From Rubrivivax sp. (GTDB lineage Bacteria > Pseudomonadota > Gammaproteobacteria > Burkholderiales > Burkholderiaceae_C), in assembly GCA_027487905.1 (NCBI GenBank), contig JAIYCR010000010.1, forward strand, positions 62,001-126,000: a stretch of DNA of 64,000 bases, in the 5' to 3' direction. Under the pieces are notes generated by a model that had not been told where the DNA came from, ran no database searches, and saw only the letters and a program-made list of their open reading frames with translations. Both the position numbers and the translations under genes were made by a program. The stretch's first letter is position 1. The number at the start of each line of letters is the position of its first letter. Shown piece after piece: positions 1-8,058 of this stretch.

Positions 1-999
1 CCGTGCCCGCAGCTGGCACCACACCCAATGCCCCTGCGCGTGGCGCAGCCGCAGCTCGGTCTCGATCTCGGTCGCCTGCCCTTCCATCAGCGCCTGGTAG
101 CGGACACCCAGCTCCTGCAGGTCCTGCTCGTGGAAGAGCTGCCCGAAGGAGGCCGGGTCCAGCGCCTGCAGAGCCTGCACCTCGCGGCCGAGCATCGAAG
201 CGAAGCGCTCGTTGACCCGCAGCCGGCCTTCGGGAACATGCAGTTCGGCGATGCCCGCGCCGGTCCCGGCGACGATGGACGACAGCCGCTCCAGCTCGAT
301 CTCGCGCTCGGCCGAGACCCGCACCTGTTCGCGGGCCGTCCGCCGGGCCTCCTGCAGCGCCGCACCCAGCCGGGCCTCGGCCCGCAGCAGCGACACCTGG
401 ATGCGGTTGGAGCTGCGGCTGGTGAGCATCAGCACGATGGAGGCGCTGGCGACGACGAGCGCGGCAGCCTGGTGGGCGGCGTCGCCCCGCATCAGCAGCA
501 TCACGGCAGTGGGCCACAGCGCCGTGGCGACGAAGGCCATGGCCGCCGGCAGCACGGCCGCCATCTGCGAGGCGGCAATCGAACTGACCGCCAGCGGCAT
601 CATCGCCAGCAGCAACGTCTGCGGCGCGTCGACCTGCTGCATCAGCAGCAGCGGCCCGGCCGACCACGACAGCCCGGCAGCCACCGCGCCGGCGATGAAG
701 GCGCGCTGCCAGTGGGCGGTGCGAGCAGGGTCGGCGGCGCTGCGCGAATAGGCGCTGGCCGCCAGGGCGCGAACCGCCAGCACGGCCATCAGCAGGAAGA
801 GCCAGAAGGCGCCGCGGGCCAGCGACCAGAAAGGCATCAGCGGCACGAGGAAGACCAGCGTGGCGCCCAGCGTCCACAGCACGCTGCTGCGCTGCCGTTC
901 GAAGGCCTGCCGCAACTGCAAGGCCTCCAGCCGCAGGACGGCTTCAGGGGAATCCTCGTGATCGGGGGCAGCCTGGGGCGGTGTTTCGTCGACCGTCAT
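1..999 (-). CDS. Membrane-anchored PAS-domain signalling protein, 3' part missing at window edge
   Basis: The minus-strand frame is open from an ATG at 999 down to base 1 (333 codons) without a stop, so the C-terminal output domain lies outside the window. After a short acidic N-terminus come about six hydrophobic segments (roughly residues 40-200), then a charged linker likely to form a coiled coil (about 205-235), then a PAS-like region. This order (membrane sensor, coiled coil, PAS) is typical of diguanylate cyclases or histidine kinases, but the catalytic part is not visible and I do not assign one. No strong ribosome-binding site precedes the ATG. It is transcribed away from the GntR gene at 1228, and the two share the 229-bp gap. 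Confidence 0.7.
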   Translation of the reverse strand, partial: MTVDETPPQAAPDHEDSPEAVLRLEALQLRQAFERQRSSVLWTLGATLVFLVPLMPFWSLARGAFWLFLLMAVLAVRALAASAYSRSAADPARTAHWQRAFIAGAVAAGLSWSAGPLLLMQQVDAPQTLLLAMMPLAVSSIAASQMAAVLPAAMAFVATALWPTAVMLLMRGDAAHQAAALVVASASIVLMLTSRSSNRIQVSLLRAEARLGAALQEARRTAREQVRVSAEREIELERLSSIVAGTGAGIAELHVPEGRLRVNERFASMLGREVQALQALDPASFGQLFHEQDLQELGVRYQALMEGQATEIETELRLRHAQGHWVWCQLRAR

Positions 1000-1197
1000 G
1001 CGGATCGCGGAAGGTGGAAGACGCCCCGCTGGGGTTGCGGCCGACGGCGCGCACCCCTGAGCTTCCAGGTGGCGCGGCCCGCGGCCGAACGGCGAGGCGA
1101 ACGACGCGGATTGTGAGCGGCCTTCCCGGCGCCGCCAAAGCCGTTCGTCCCATCCTGGGTTGGCGGCGCCCGCAAGGCGCATCGTCAGCGACCCGCG

Positions 1198-1229
1198 AAG
1201 CGATCAATAATTAAGAATTCAGATCGCTT
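1198..1229. promoter_or_regulatory. Inverted repeat, candidate operator of the adjacent GntR regulator
   Basis: AAGCGATC (1198-1205) and GATCGCTT (1222-1229) form a perfect 8-bp inverted repeat around a 16-bp AT-rich spacer that stands out in this GC-rich DNA. The right arm overlaps the TTG proposed as start of the GntR gene. The AT-rich core could supply a -10 region. Autoregulation through such a site is usual for GntR proteins, but binding here is inferred only from symmetry and position. Confidence 0.5.
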
Positions 1230-1959
1230 GCACGCCACCGTGACGATCAAGGCTTCCCTCCTCGCCTCCGCAGCCTCCACCGCAGCCCCCGCCGCTGCCC
1301 CGCCATCGGTGCCCGAGCGCCTGCTGGCGCCCCGGGCGCTGTACCAGGACGTCGCTGACCGGCTGCGCGAATCCATCTTCGCGCGCGCACTCGAGCCTGG
1401 CTCGTGGATCGACGAGCTCGCCCTGTGCGAAGCCTGGGGCATCAGCCGCACGCCCATGCGCGAGGCCCTGAAGGTGCTGGCCGCCGAAGGCCTGGTGACG
1501 ATGAAGGTGCGCCGCGGCGCCTACGTCACCGAGATGTCCACGACCGACGTCACCGAGGTCTACCAGCTGCTGGCGCTGCTGGAGAGCCAAGCCGCCGGCG
1601 AAGCGGCCGAGCGGGCGGACGAGGCGCAGCGGGCCGAGCTGGCGGGCCTGCATGCGCAGCTGGAGTCGCTCACCGCCCAGCGCGACGCCTTCTTCCAGGT
1701 GAACGAACGCTTCCACCGCCGCCTGCTGGAGATCGCTGGCAACCGGTGGCGGCTGCAGATCGTGGCCGACCTGCGCAAGGTGATGAAGCTCAACCGCCAG
1801 CATTCCCTGCTCAAGGCGGGGCGGGTGGAGGAATCGCTCGCCGAGCACCGGCAGCTGATGGCCGCGCTCGACGCGCGCGACGCCCGCTTGGCAAGCGCCC
1901 GCATGCGCGAGCATTTCGAAAGCGGACTGGAGGCGGCTGCGCCCGGCGCGGCGGGCTGA
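1228..1959 (+). CDS. GntR-family transcriptional regulator, FCD subfamily
   Basis: The protein (about 243 aa) has an N-terminal winged helix-turn-helix at about residues 35-105 (ALYQDVADRLRESI, then TPMREALKVLAAEGLV) and an all-helical FCD effector domain whose acidic and histidine residues usually hold a metal and a small carboxylate. No ATG lies near the 5' end. Translation must start at TTG 1228 or GTG 1240, and neither has a good ribosome-binding site. The N-terminus is Ala/Pro-rich. The gene is divergent from the PAS gene and convergent with the selenium operon. Its ligand cannot be read from the sequence. The inverted repeat over its start suggests autoregulation. Confidence 0.85.
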   Translation: MHATVTIKASLLASAASTAAPAAAPPSVPERLLAPRALYQDVADRLRESIFARALEPGSWIDELALCEAWGISRTPMREALKVLAAEGLVTMKVRRGAYVTEMSTTDVTEVYQLLALLESQAAGEAAERADEAQRAELAGLHAQLESLTAQRDAFFQVNERFHRRLLEIAGNRWRLQIVADLRKVMKLNRQHSLLKAGRVEESLAEHRQLMAALDARDARLASARMREHFESGLEAAAPGAAG

Positions 1960-2011
1960 GCGGGTGGCCCGCCAGCGGCGGCGCGCTCCGCCCAGCCGCT
2001 GCGACCCGGAC

Positions 2012-3088
2012 TCAGCGCACCCGCAGCCGCGGCCTGTCGGCGTCGGACGCCTCGATGCTGCCGATCTCCGCGGCCGTGTCGAAGCCATGGCGGCGGAACA
2101 CCTCCAGCACCGCCGGCACCGCCTGCGGGCTGCAGCTCACCAGCAGGCCGCCGCTGGTCTGCGGGTCGGTCAGCAGCGCCTGCGCACTCGGGGCGAAGCC
2201 TTCGGGCAGGCGGACATCGGTGCCATACCCTTCCCAATTGCGGCCGGACGCGCCGGTGACGAAGCCCTGTTCGGCCAGGCCCTGCGCGCCCTCGAGCAGC
2301 GGCACCTTCGTCCAGTCGATGAACACGTCGGCCCGGGCGCCACGGGCCACCTCGAGCGCATGCCCGGCCAGGCCGAAGCCGGTGACATCGGTCAGCGCGT
2401 GCACGCCGTTCAGCGCGGCCAGGTCGGGCCCGGGCGTGTTCAGCCGGGTCGTGGCCGCGATCATGCGGTCGTAGCCCTCGGCACCGAGCCTTTCCTTCTT
2501 GAGTGCCGCGGACATCACACCCACGCCGATGGGCTTGCCCAGCACCAGCCGATCGCCCACCCGGGCGTCGGCATTGCGCTTGATCCGGTCGGGGTGCACC
2601 AGGCCGAGCGCCACCAGGCCATAGATGGCTTCGACCGAGTCGATGGTGTGGCCGCCCGCGATGGGAATGCCCGCGGCGCGGCAGACCGACTGGCCCCCTT
2701 CGAGGATGCGGCCGATGGTGCCGGTGGACAGCACGCCGATGGGCATGCCCACCAGGGCCAGCGCGAGGATGGGGCGCCCCCCCATCGCGTAGACGTCGCT
2801 GATCGCGTTGGTCGCAGCGATGCGGCCGAAGTCGAACGGGTCGTCGACGATGGGCATGAAGAAGTCGGTGGTGGCCACCAGCGCCTGCTCGTCGTTGAGG
2901 CGATAGACGGCGGCGTCGTCGGCGGTCTCGATGCCCACCAGCAGTTCGGGCGGCAGCGGCATGGCCGCGGTGCCCTTGAGGATCTCGCTGAGCACGCCGG
3001 GGGCGATCTTGCAGCCGCACCCGCCCCCGTGGGAAAGCGAGGTCAGGCGGGGTTCACCGGGGGGGCGGCCAGCGGTGGCGACGGTCAT
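2012..3088 (-). CDS. senC: Selenophosphate synthase of the SelD/SenC type
   Basis: This 358-aa protein has the full SelD architecture. The N-terminal glycine-rich HGGGCGCK motif places the catalytic Cys at residue 24 and Lys at 27, corresponding to Cys17 and Lys20 of E. coli SelD, and DVTGFGLAGHALE and DPQTSGGLL follow. The reaction is ATP plus selenide to selenophosphate, AMP and phosphate. The active-site residue is encoded by TGC, so it is not selenocysteine. The ATG at 3088 overlaps the stop of the upstream glycosyltransferase gene by 4 bp, so the two are translationally coupled. Neighbours point to the selenoneine role (SenC). No selA, selB, mnmH or tRNA-Sec is in the window, but the same enzyme could feed those pathways elsewhere. 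An upstream in-frame extension to 3247 was not used because it lies inside the coupled gene. Confidence 0.9.
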   Translation of the reverse strand: MTVATAGRPPGEPRLTSLSHGGGCGCKIAPGVLSEILKGTAAMPLPPELLVGIETADDAAVYRLNDEQALVATTDFFMPIVDDPFDFGRIAATNAISDVYAMGGRPILALALVGMPIGVLSTGTIGRILEGGQSVCRAAGIPIAGGHTIDSVEAIYGLVALGLVHPDRIKRNADARVGDRLVLGKPIGVGVMSAALKKERLGAEGYDRMIAATTRLNTPGPDLAALNGVHALTDVTGFGLAGHALEVARGARADVFIDWTKVPLLEGAQGLAEQGFVTGASGRNWEGYGTDVRLPEGFAPSAQALLTDPQTSGGLLVSCSPQAVPAVLEVFRRHGFDTAAEIGSIEASDADRPRLRVR

Positions 3089-4122
3089 GGGTGTGGTCCG
3101 GAATGCGCATCGGGGCGCGGGTTCGATGAGCTTAGCCGCTCGCAGGGCGGCCCGGCGTCCAGGGTCTTGTCGAGCAGGCCGTCGAACACGGCGCGCAGCA
3201 CCGCGCGTTCCCGCTCCGGCGTGAAGCGCAGGCTTCGGGCGTTGCACAGGTCGGTCAGCCGCTGCAGGGTTCCGGGCTCGTCGCGGCAGCGCAGCACCCA
3301 GGCGGCCAGCGCGGCCACGTGCCCCGGCTCCACCAGGGCTGGGTAGTCGGCGCCGAGCAGCCCCAGGTTGCCGTCGATGCCGGTGCCCACCACCGGCGTG
3401 CCGCTGCGGATGGCCTCGATGACGACGTGCGCGCCGCCCTCCATGCGGCTGGGGTGCAGCAGCAGGTGGGCGTGCTGGATGCGCCGGCGCACCTCGGCAT
3501 GGCTTCGTTCGCCCAGCCAGCGGTAGGTGGCCGGCTGCTCGGCAGCCAGCGCGGCCGCCTGCGCGCCGAGCTCGGGGTCGAGTGCAGCGCCGATGTGGTC
3601 GACCCGGATGTCCGGCCGCGAGGCCAGCTGGCGCACCGTCTCGAACACCCAGTCCGGGCCCTTCTCCAGCCGCAGATGACCCACCACCAGCACCCGCAGG
3701 TGTCGCTTCGGCTTGGCCACTGGCGCCCGGGCCGTCACCGACTGCAGGCAGGTAACCGCCCGTGCCGCGGCCGGCGGGGGCAATGCTGCCGCGGCGCGTT
3801 CGTTGAGCACCAGGATGCGGTGGGCCTGGGCCAACGAACGGATCGTCTGGGCATCGCCCGCCGGCAGGTCGCGGTAGAGGTCGGTTCCGGTCATCGCCAG
3901 CACCAGCGGCGAGCCCGGGCGGGCGCGGTGCCAGGCGTCGATCGACTCGGCCGAGCGGCGCGCATGCAAGGCCAGCAGCGCATCAGCGGGCTCGCCCGAC
4001 CAGGCCCGCAGGATCTGCACCCGGTAGCGGCCACGCAGCAGCCGCGCCCAGCGCGCGGCGGTCTGCCAGTTGCCGTTGTTGTCCTCGGCCAGCGCCGGGG
4101 TGACCAGGGCGATGCGCTGCAT
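3085..4122 (-). CDS. senB: SenB-like selenosugar synthase (glycosyltransferase family)
   Basis: The 345-aa protein resembles GT-B glycosyltransferases: a short N-terminal Rossmann half, then a C-terminal half with VVGHLRLEKGPD and LLLHPSRMEGGAHVVIEA, the nucleotide-sugar binding region. Its sequence and its place beside selD match the family first noted as a selD-linked glycosyltransferase. That family was later shown in Variovorax to be SenB, which transfers selenophosphate-derived selenium to a UDP-sugar to give a selenosugar (established knowledge). Here it lies 3 bp after egtD and overlaps senC by 4 bp, so egtD-senB-senC read as one message. An ordinary glycan glycosyltransferase is the alternative, but nothing around it concerns polysaccharides. 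Confidence 0.85.
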   Translation of the reverse strand: MQRIALVTPALAEDNNGNWQTAARWARLLRGRYRVQILRAWSGEPADALLALHARRSAESIDAWHRARPGSPLVLAMTGTDLYRDLPAGDAQTIRSLAQAHRILVLNERAAAALPPPAAARAVTCLQSVTARAPVAKPKRHLRVLVVGHLRLEKGPDWVFETVRQLASRPDIRVDHIGAALDPELGAQAAALAAEQPATYRWLGERSHAEVRRRIQHAHLLLHPSRMEGGAHVVIEAIRSGTPVVGTGIDGNLGLLGADYPALVEPGHVAALAAWVLRCRDEPGTLQRLTDLCNARSLRFTPERERAVLRAVFDGLLDKTLDAGPPCERLSSSNPRPDAHSGPHP

Positions 4123-4125
4123 GGG

Positions 4126-5079
4126 TCAGCCCTCGGCGGCCCGAGCGTGGAAGACCGAGAAGCTGCGCTGCGCATCCGTCCAGCCCTGCACGTCCTGGAA
4201 GCCCGCCGCCTCGAGCAGCGCCTGGAAATCGGCCGGCTCGTACTTGCAGGAGTTCTCGGTGTGGATGCGTTCGCCCGCCGCCATCGGGCAGCTGCCCCCA
4301 GGCCAGGACAAGGTGAGGTCCCGCAGGGCCTCCAGGTGCATCTCGATGCGCGAGCGCTGCACGTCGTAGACGGCCAGGTGACGGAAGTCCTCCAGGCGGG
4401 CGTCGGTGCCGAGCAGCTGGTTCAGGCGGCGCAGCAGGTTGCGGTTGAAGGCGGCCGTGACCTGCAGCGGATCGTCGTAGGCGAGTTGCAGGCTCGTTGC
4501 ATCGCGCACGCGGTCCACGCCGATCAGCAGCCCGCCGCCCCGGCAGGCCAGGCGGACGGAGCGCAGGAAGGCCAAGGCCTCGTCGGGCGTGAAGTTGCCG
4601 ATGCTCGAGCCCGGGTAGAGCACGGTGAAGGGCCCCTCGCCCAGCTCGGTGGGCAGCACCAGCCCGGCCGAGAAATCCATTCCCAGCCCGACGAGCTCGA
4701 CCTCAGGGTGCCGGAACTCGAGGGCCAGCAAGGCGTCGCGCAGGAAGTCGACGGCGATGTCCACGGCCACGTAGCGGCGCGGCTGCAGGGCGTCGAAGAG
4801 GCGGGCCGCCTTGGCGCAGTTGCCCGCTCCCAGATCGACGAGCGTGCCGCCGGTGCCGATGGCCGCGGCGATGTCGCCCAGGTGGGTGTCGACGATGCTG
4901 CGTTCCGCCCGCGTGGGGGTGTACTCGGGCAGTTCGGTGATGGCCTCGAAAAGGCGCGAGCCCAGTGCGTCGTAGAGGTACTTCGGCGAAACCCGGGGCG
5001 GGCGTTCGCACAGGCCGGCCGCCAGCTCCCGGCGCACGGCCGCCGAGTCTTCGTGGTGCAGCGAAATGAACTGGGGCAT
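4126..5079 (-). CDS. egtD: L-histidine N-alpha-methyltransferase EgtD
   Basis: This 317-aa protein is close to the usual EgtD length (about 320 aa). It shows the SAM-binding segment LVDLGAGNCAKAARLF, then LYPGSSIGNFTPDEA and the C-terminal RIHTENSCKY region typical of EgtD. The family trimethylates histidine to hercynine, the precursor of ergothioneine and selenoneine. ATG 5079 fits the family N-terminus best. An in-frame ATG at 5109 would add 10 residues. It is the first gene of the egtD-senB-senC operon, divergent from the selenium-type ABC transporter. No EgtB-like sulfoxide/selenoxide synthase is adjacent. Confidence 0.93.
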   Translation of the reverse strand: MPQFISLHHEDSAAVRRELAAGLCERPPRVSPKYLYDALGSRLFEAITELPEYTPTRAERSIVDTHLGDIAAAIGTGGTLVDLGAGNCAKAARLFDALQPRRYVAVDIAVDFLRDALLALEFRHPEVELVGLGMDFSAGLVLPTELGEGPFTVLYPGSSIGNFTPDEALAFLRSVRLACRGGGLLIGVDRVRDATSLQLAYDDPLQVTAAFNRNLLRRLNQLLGTDARLEDFRHLAVYDVQRSRIEMHLEALRDLTLSWPGGSCPMAAGERIHTENSCKYEPADFQALLEAAGFQDVQGWTDAQRSFSVFHARAAEG

Positions 5080-5424
5080 GGGGTCGTCAAGGCGGTTGGG
5101 TGGGCCCATGGCCCGCACGGCGGTCGGGGCAGCGCAGCCCTTGCCCGACCTGCCGGGCTGCGGCGCGTTATGGTCATGCCCTGTGCAGTGGCCATCGGGC
5201 GTCGGCGGGCGCATGGTATCGGCGCTGGCGCCGCCTCGTGCTGCGGCGATCCCTTCCCGCCAGATCGCCCGCTGGCGGCCCTCCCCGCATCCGGCGCCCC
5301 TGTTGCCGACGCCCTTCATTTCGCCCTTCGTTCCTTTGCCTGCCGGTTGACCCTCCACGCCCTCGCCCGTGCCCTCGCCCCTGCCCTCGCCCTCGTCCCC
5401 AGCCCCTCGCCCCTCGGAGCTTCC
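5080..5424. promoter_or_regulatory. Divergent control region between egtD and the ABC transporter
   Basis: This 345-bp gap separates the two divergent selenium transcription units and should hold both promoters. I see no strong sigma-70 pair. A TTGACC at 5347-5352 could be a weak plus-strand -35 box. Close to the transporter start is a pyrimidine-rich tract with CCCTCGCCC repeated at 5360, 5372, 5384 and 5404. The sequence GGAG lies just upstream of the transporter ATG at 5425. Confidence 0.4.
5360..5395. repeat. Three tandem 12-bp units, CCCTCGCCC core
   Basis: Units begin at 5360, 5372 and 5384 and share CCCTCGCCC followed by a variable trinucleotide. A fourth core copy starts at 5404 after a break. 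The tract is C-rich on the plus strand and would be part of the untranslated leader or promoter of the transporter gene. It does not encode protein here. Function unknown. Confidence 0.6.
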
Positions 5425-6342
5425 ATGTCATCCCTGACCCTCCCCGACGTCCTGCCGACGAACTCAGCCCGTGCCGCGGGCCGCTCCGGCCGCCGCGCCT
5501 GGCTGGCCACCGGCCTGCTGATGCTGGCCTCCATCGTCTCGCTGCCGCTGGCCGCACAGCCGGTGCTGCGCGTGACCACCATCCCCGAGGAGGTGGCCAC
5601 CGAGCAGGTGCGCAAGTTCACGCCGGTGGCCCGCTACCTCGAGGCCAAGCTGGGCATGAAGGTGGAGTTCACGCCGGTCAGCGACTACCCCGCCGCGGTC
5701 GAGGCGCTGGTGAACAAGCGGGTGGACCTGGTGTGGTTCGGCGGCTTCACCTTCGTGCAGGCACAGATCCGAAGCGGCGGCAAGATCGTGCCCATCGCGC
5801 AGCGCGAGGAGGACACCCGCTTCCAGTCGGTGTTCATCGCCAAGACCGACTCGGGCATCCGCAGCCTGCAGGACCTGAAGGGCCGGCAGGTCTCCTTCGG
5901 CTCGCAGAGCAGCACCTCGGGCCACCTGATGCCGCGCAGCTTCCTGCTGCAGGCCGGCCTGGACCCGGACCGCGACTTCCGCCGCATCGCCTACAGCGGC
6001 GCGCACGACGCGACCATCGCCTCGGTGGTCAGCGGCCGGGTGGAGGCGGCGGCGCTGGACATCACCGTGTGGCGCAAGTTCGTCGCCGAGAACCGGGTGG
6101 ACACCAAGGCGGTGGACGTCTTCTTCACCACGCCCACCTTCTTCAACTACAACTGGTCGGTGCACGCGGACATGCCCGCCGACCTGCGCGTCCGCATCCA
6201 GAAGGCGCTGCTCGACCTCGACCCCGCCACGCCCGAGGGCAAGGAGATCCTCACGCTGAACCGCGCGACGCGCTACATCCCGACGCGGGTGGAGAACTAC
6301 CAGGGCATCGAAGCCGCGGCGCGCAGCGCCGGCCTGCTCTGA
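5425..6342 (+). CDS. PhnD-like periplasmic binding protein, putative selenium-oxyanion (selenate) importer
   Basis: The 305-aa precursor has a long basic N-region and a hydrophobic segment ending near residue 44 (signal peptide), then a periplasmic binding fold of the phosphate/phosphonate type (PhnD/PtxB), with VDLVWFGGFTFVQAQ, GSQSSTSGHLMPR and YSGAHDATIASV. The C-terminal pattern (ATRYIPTRVENYQGIEAAA) matches the clade annotated as putative selenate ABC transporter binding protein, which is defined by co-occurrence with selD (family knowledge). Its divergent neighbours here are selenium genes, and no phn or ptx genes are present. ATG 5425 has GGAG just upstream. The substrate is inferred, not shown. 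Confidence 0.85.
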   Translation: MSSLTLPDVLPTNSARAAGRSGRRAWLATGLLMLASIVSLPLAAQPVLRVTTIPEEVATEQVRKFTPVARYLEAKLGMKVEFTPVSDYPAAVEALVNKRVDLVWFGGFTFVQAQIRSGGKIVPIAQREEDTRFQSVFIAKTDSGIRSLQDLKGRQVSFGSQSSTSGHLMPRSFLLQAGLDPDRDFRRIAYSGAHDATIASVVSGRVEAAALDITVWRKFVAENRVDTKAVDVFFTTPTFFNYNWSVHADMPADLRVRIQKALLDLDPATPEGKEILTLNRATRYIPTRVENYQGIEAAARSAGLL

Positions 6343-6358
6343 TGCCCGCGGACGGCCG

Positions 6359-7204
6359 ATGAGACTGGTCTTCTCGTCCACCAGCGCCCGACACCCCGCC
6401 GCCCGGGCGGACGCGCCGGCGGCGCTGCGCTCGCTCGATCTGCGCATCGAGTCGGGCGAGCAGGTGGCGGTGATCGGGCCGTCGGGCGCCGGCAAGACGA
6501 CGATGCTGCAGGTGGCGGCCGCCGCGCTGCGACCGGCCTCGGGCGCCGTGGGGCTGGACGGTGCCGACCCGTGGAGCCTGTCGGCCTCGGCGCTGCGCGC
6601 GCTGCGCGGGCGTCTCTTCCTCGCGCCGCAGACGCCGCCGCTGCCGCCGCGCCAACGGGTGGTCACCGCGGTGCTGGCCGGCGCGCTGCCGCAGCGCAGC
6701 CTGCTGACCAGCCTGCGCAGCTGGGTGCAGCCGGTGGGCGTGGACGAGGCCCACGCGGCGCTGCAGCGTTTTGACCTGGCCGACAAGCTCTTCGACCGGG
6801 TGGACAGGCTGTCCGGTGGCGAACGCCAGCGGGTGGGGCTGGCCCGAGTGCTGTGCTCGGCCGCGGGGCTGTGGCTGATCGACGAGCCCCTGTCCGCGCT
6901 GGACCCGACCCGCTCGCAGCTGGCCATCGACACCCTCACCCAGGAAGCACGGCGACGGGGCGCGACGCTGGTGGCCACGCTGCACCAGGTGAACGTCGCG
7001 CTCGAGCGCTTCCCGCGCATCATCGGACTGCGCGACGGTGCGCTCGCCTTCGACCTGCCGGCAGGCGAGGTCACGCCGCAGCGCCTGGCCCAGCTCTACC
7101 TGCGCCATGAGCACGAGCTAGCCGGGCTGCCGGGCGCCGGGGCGGCGCAGGCCCCAGCAGTCCCCACCACCCCCGCGCCTCGCAGCGCCATGACCTGCCG
7201 ATGA
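6359..7204 (+). CDS. ABC transporter ATP-binding protein of the selenium-type importer
   Basis: The 281-aa ATPase shows Walker A GPSGAGKT (residues 40-47), signature LSGGERQ (151-157), Walker B LWLIDE (171-176) and the D-loop SALD, followed by a switch histidine in LVATLHQ. It resembles PhnC. It starts 16 bp after the binding-protein stop and its own stop overlaps the next ATG by 4 bp. It energises import through the two downstream permeases. Confidence 0.9.
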   Translation: MRLVFSSTSARHPAARADAPAALRSLDLRIESGEQVAVIGPSGAGKTTMLQVAAAALRPASGAVGLDGADPWSLSASALRALRGRLFLAPQTPPLPPRQRVVTAVLAGALPQRSLLTSLRSWVQPVGVDEAHAALQRFDLADKLFDRVDRLSGGERQRVGLARVLCSAAGLWLIDEPLSALDPTRSQLAIDTLTQEARRRGATLVATLHQVNVALERFPRIIGLRDGALAFDLPAGEVTPQRLAQLYLRHEHELAGLPGAGAAQAPAVPTTPAPRSAMTCR

Positions 7205-8058
7205 GCGGGACCGGCGGGAACGCCCACGCCAAGGCCGTGGCGGCGCCTGTGCACCGCGACCCCGCCTGGCGCGGCCGGGTGACCTGGACGCTGCTGGGTC
7301 TGCTGCTGATGTGGCCCCTGCTCAGCGCCACCGAGTTCCGCCTCTGGCGGCTCTTCGAGCCGGCCAGCCTGCGCAGCAGCGCGCAGTTCATCGGCAGCTT
7401 CTTCCCGCCCGCCGGTGGCACCGACTTCCTGCTGCTGGTGGCGCGCGAGACCTGGCGCACCGTGGCCATCGCCACCGCGGGCGTCGCGCTGGCGCTGCTG
7501 TTGGCCGTTCCGCTCGCGCTGGCCAGCGTCCGCGCACTGTCCATCTCGGCGCTGCCAGGCCGCATGGCCTCGCTGCCCTTCGCGGTGCGCCAGCTGCTGC
7601 GCTGGCTGCTCATCGCGCTGCGCTCGGTGCCCGAACTGGTGTGGGCGCTGGTGTTCGTGCGGGTGGTGGGCCTGGGGCCGACGGCCGGTGTGCTGGCCAT
7701 CGCGCTGACCTACGGCGGCATGCTCGGCAAGGTCTATGCCGAGATCCTCGAAAGCAGCGACCCGCACCCCACCACGGCGCTGCTGCGCAACGGCAGCGGG
7801 CGGCTGCAGGCCTTCTTCCACGCGCTGCTGCCGCAGAACGCGTCCGAACTGACGAGCTACACCATCTACCGCTGGGAGTGCGCCATCCGTTCTTCGGTGG
7901 TGCTGGGCTTCGTGGGCGCCGGGGGGCTGGGCCAGCAGATGGACAACTCCATGAAGATGTTCCATGGCGGCGAGGTCGCCACCATGCTGCTGGTCTTCAT
8001 GGCCCTGGTGGCGCTGGCCGACCGCGCCAGCGCCAAGGCCCGGGAGGCGCTGGGATGA
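7201..8058 (+). CDS. ABC transporter permease 1 (PhnE-like)
   Basis: This 285-aa inner-membrane protein has about six hydrophobic segments and the EAA-type cytoplasmic loop in the second half (about residues 180-225, with the conserved TSYTIYRWE stretch and FVGAGGLGQQM). Such loops dock onto the ATPase. Both ends overlap neighbours by ATGA, so the four transporter genes are coupled. It is paralogous to the next gene. Confidence 0.88.
   Translation: MSGTGGNAHAKAVAAPVHRDPAWRGRVTWTLLGLLLMWPLLSATEFRLWRLFEPASLRSSAQFIGSFFPPAGGTDFLLLVARETWRTVAIATAGVALALLLAVPLALASVRALSISALPGRMASLPFAVRQLLRWLLIALRSVPELVWALVFVRVVGLGPTAGVLAIALTYGGMLGKVYAEILESSDPHPTTALLRNGSGRLQAFFHALLPQNASELTSYTIYRWECAIRSSVVLGFVGAGGLGQQMDNSMKMFHGGEVATMLLVFMALVALADRASAKAREALG

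Noticed and set aside
2990-3030. Possible selenocysteine in the SelD/SenC active site
   Set aside because: The active-site codon is TGC (Cys), not TGA, so the gene does not depend on selenocysteine insertion.
5360-5412. CRISPR-like array
   Set aside because: Units are 12 bp with no spacers and no cas genes. It is a simple tandem repeat.
3319-5424. Long open plus-strand frame leading into the PhnD-like gene
   Set aside because: It is antisense to egtD-senB, has no family motif, and the real protein starts with a signal peptide at 5425.
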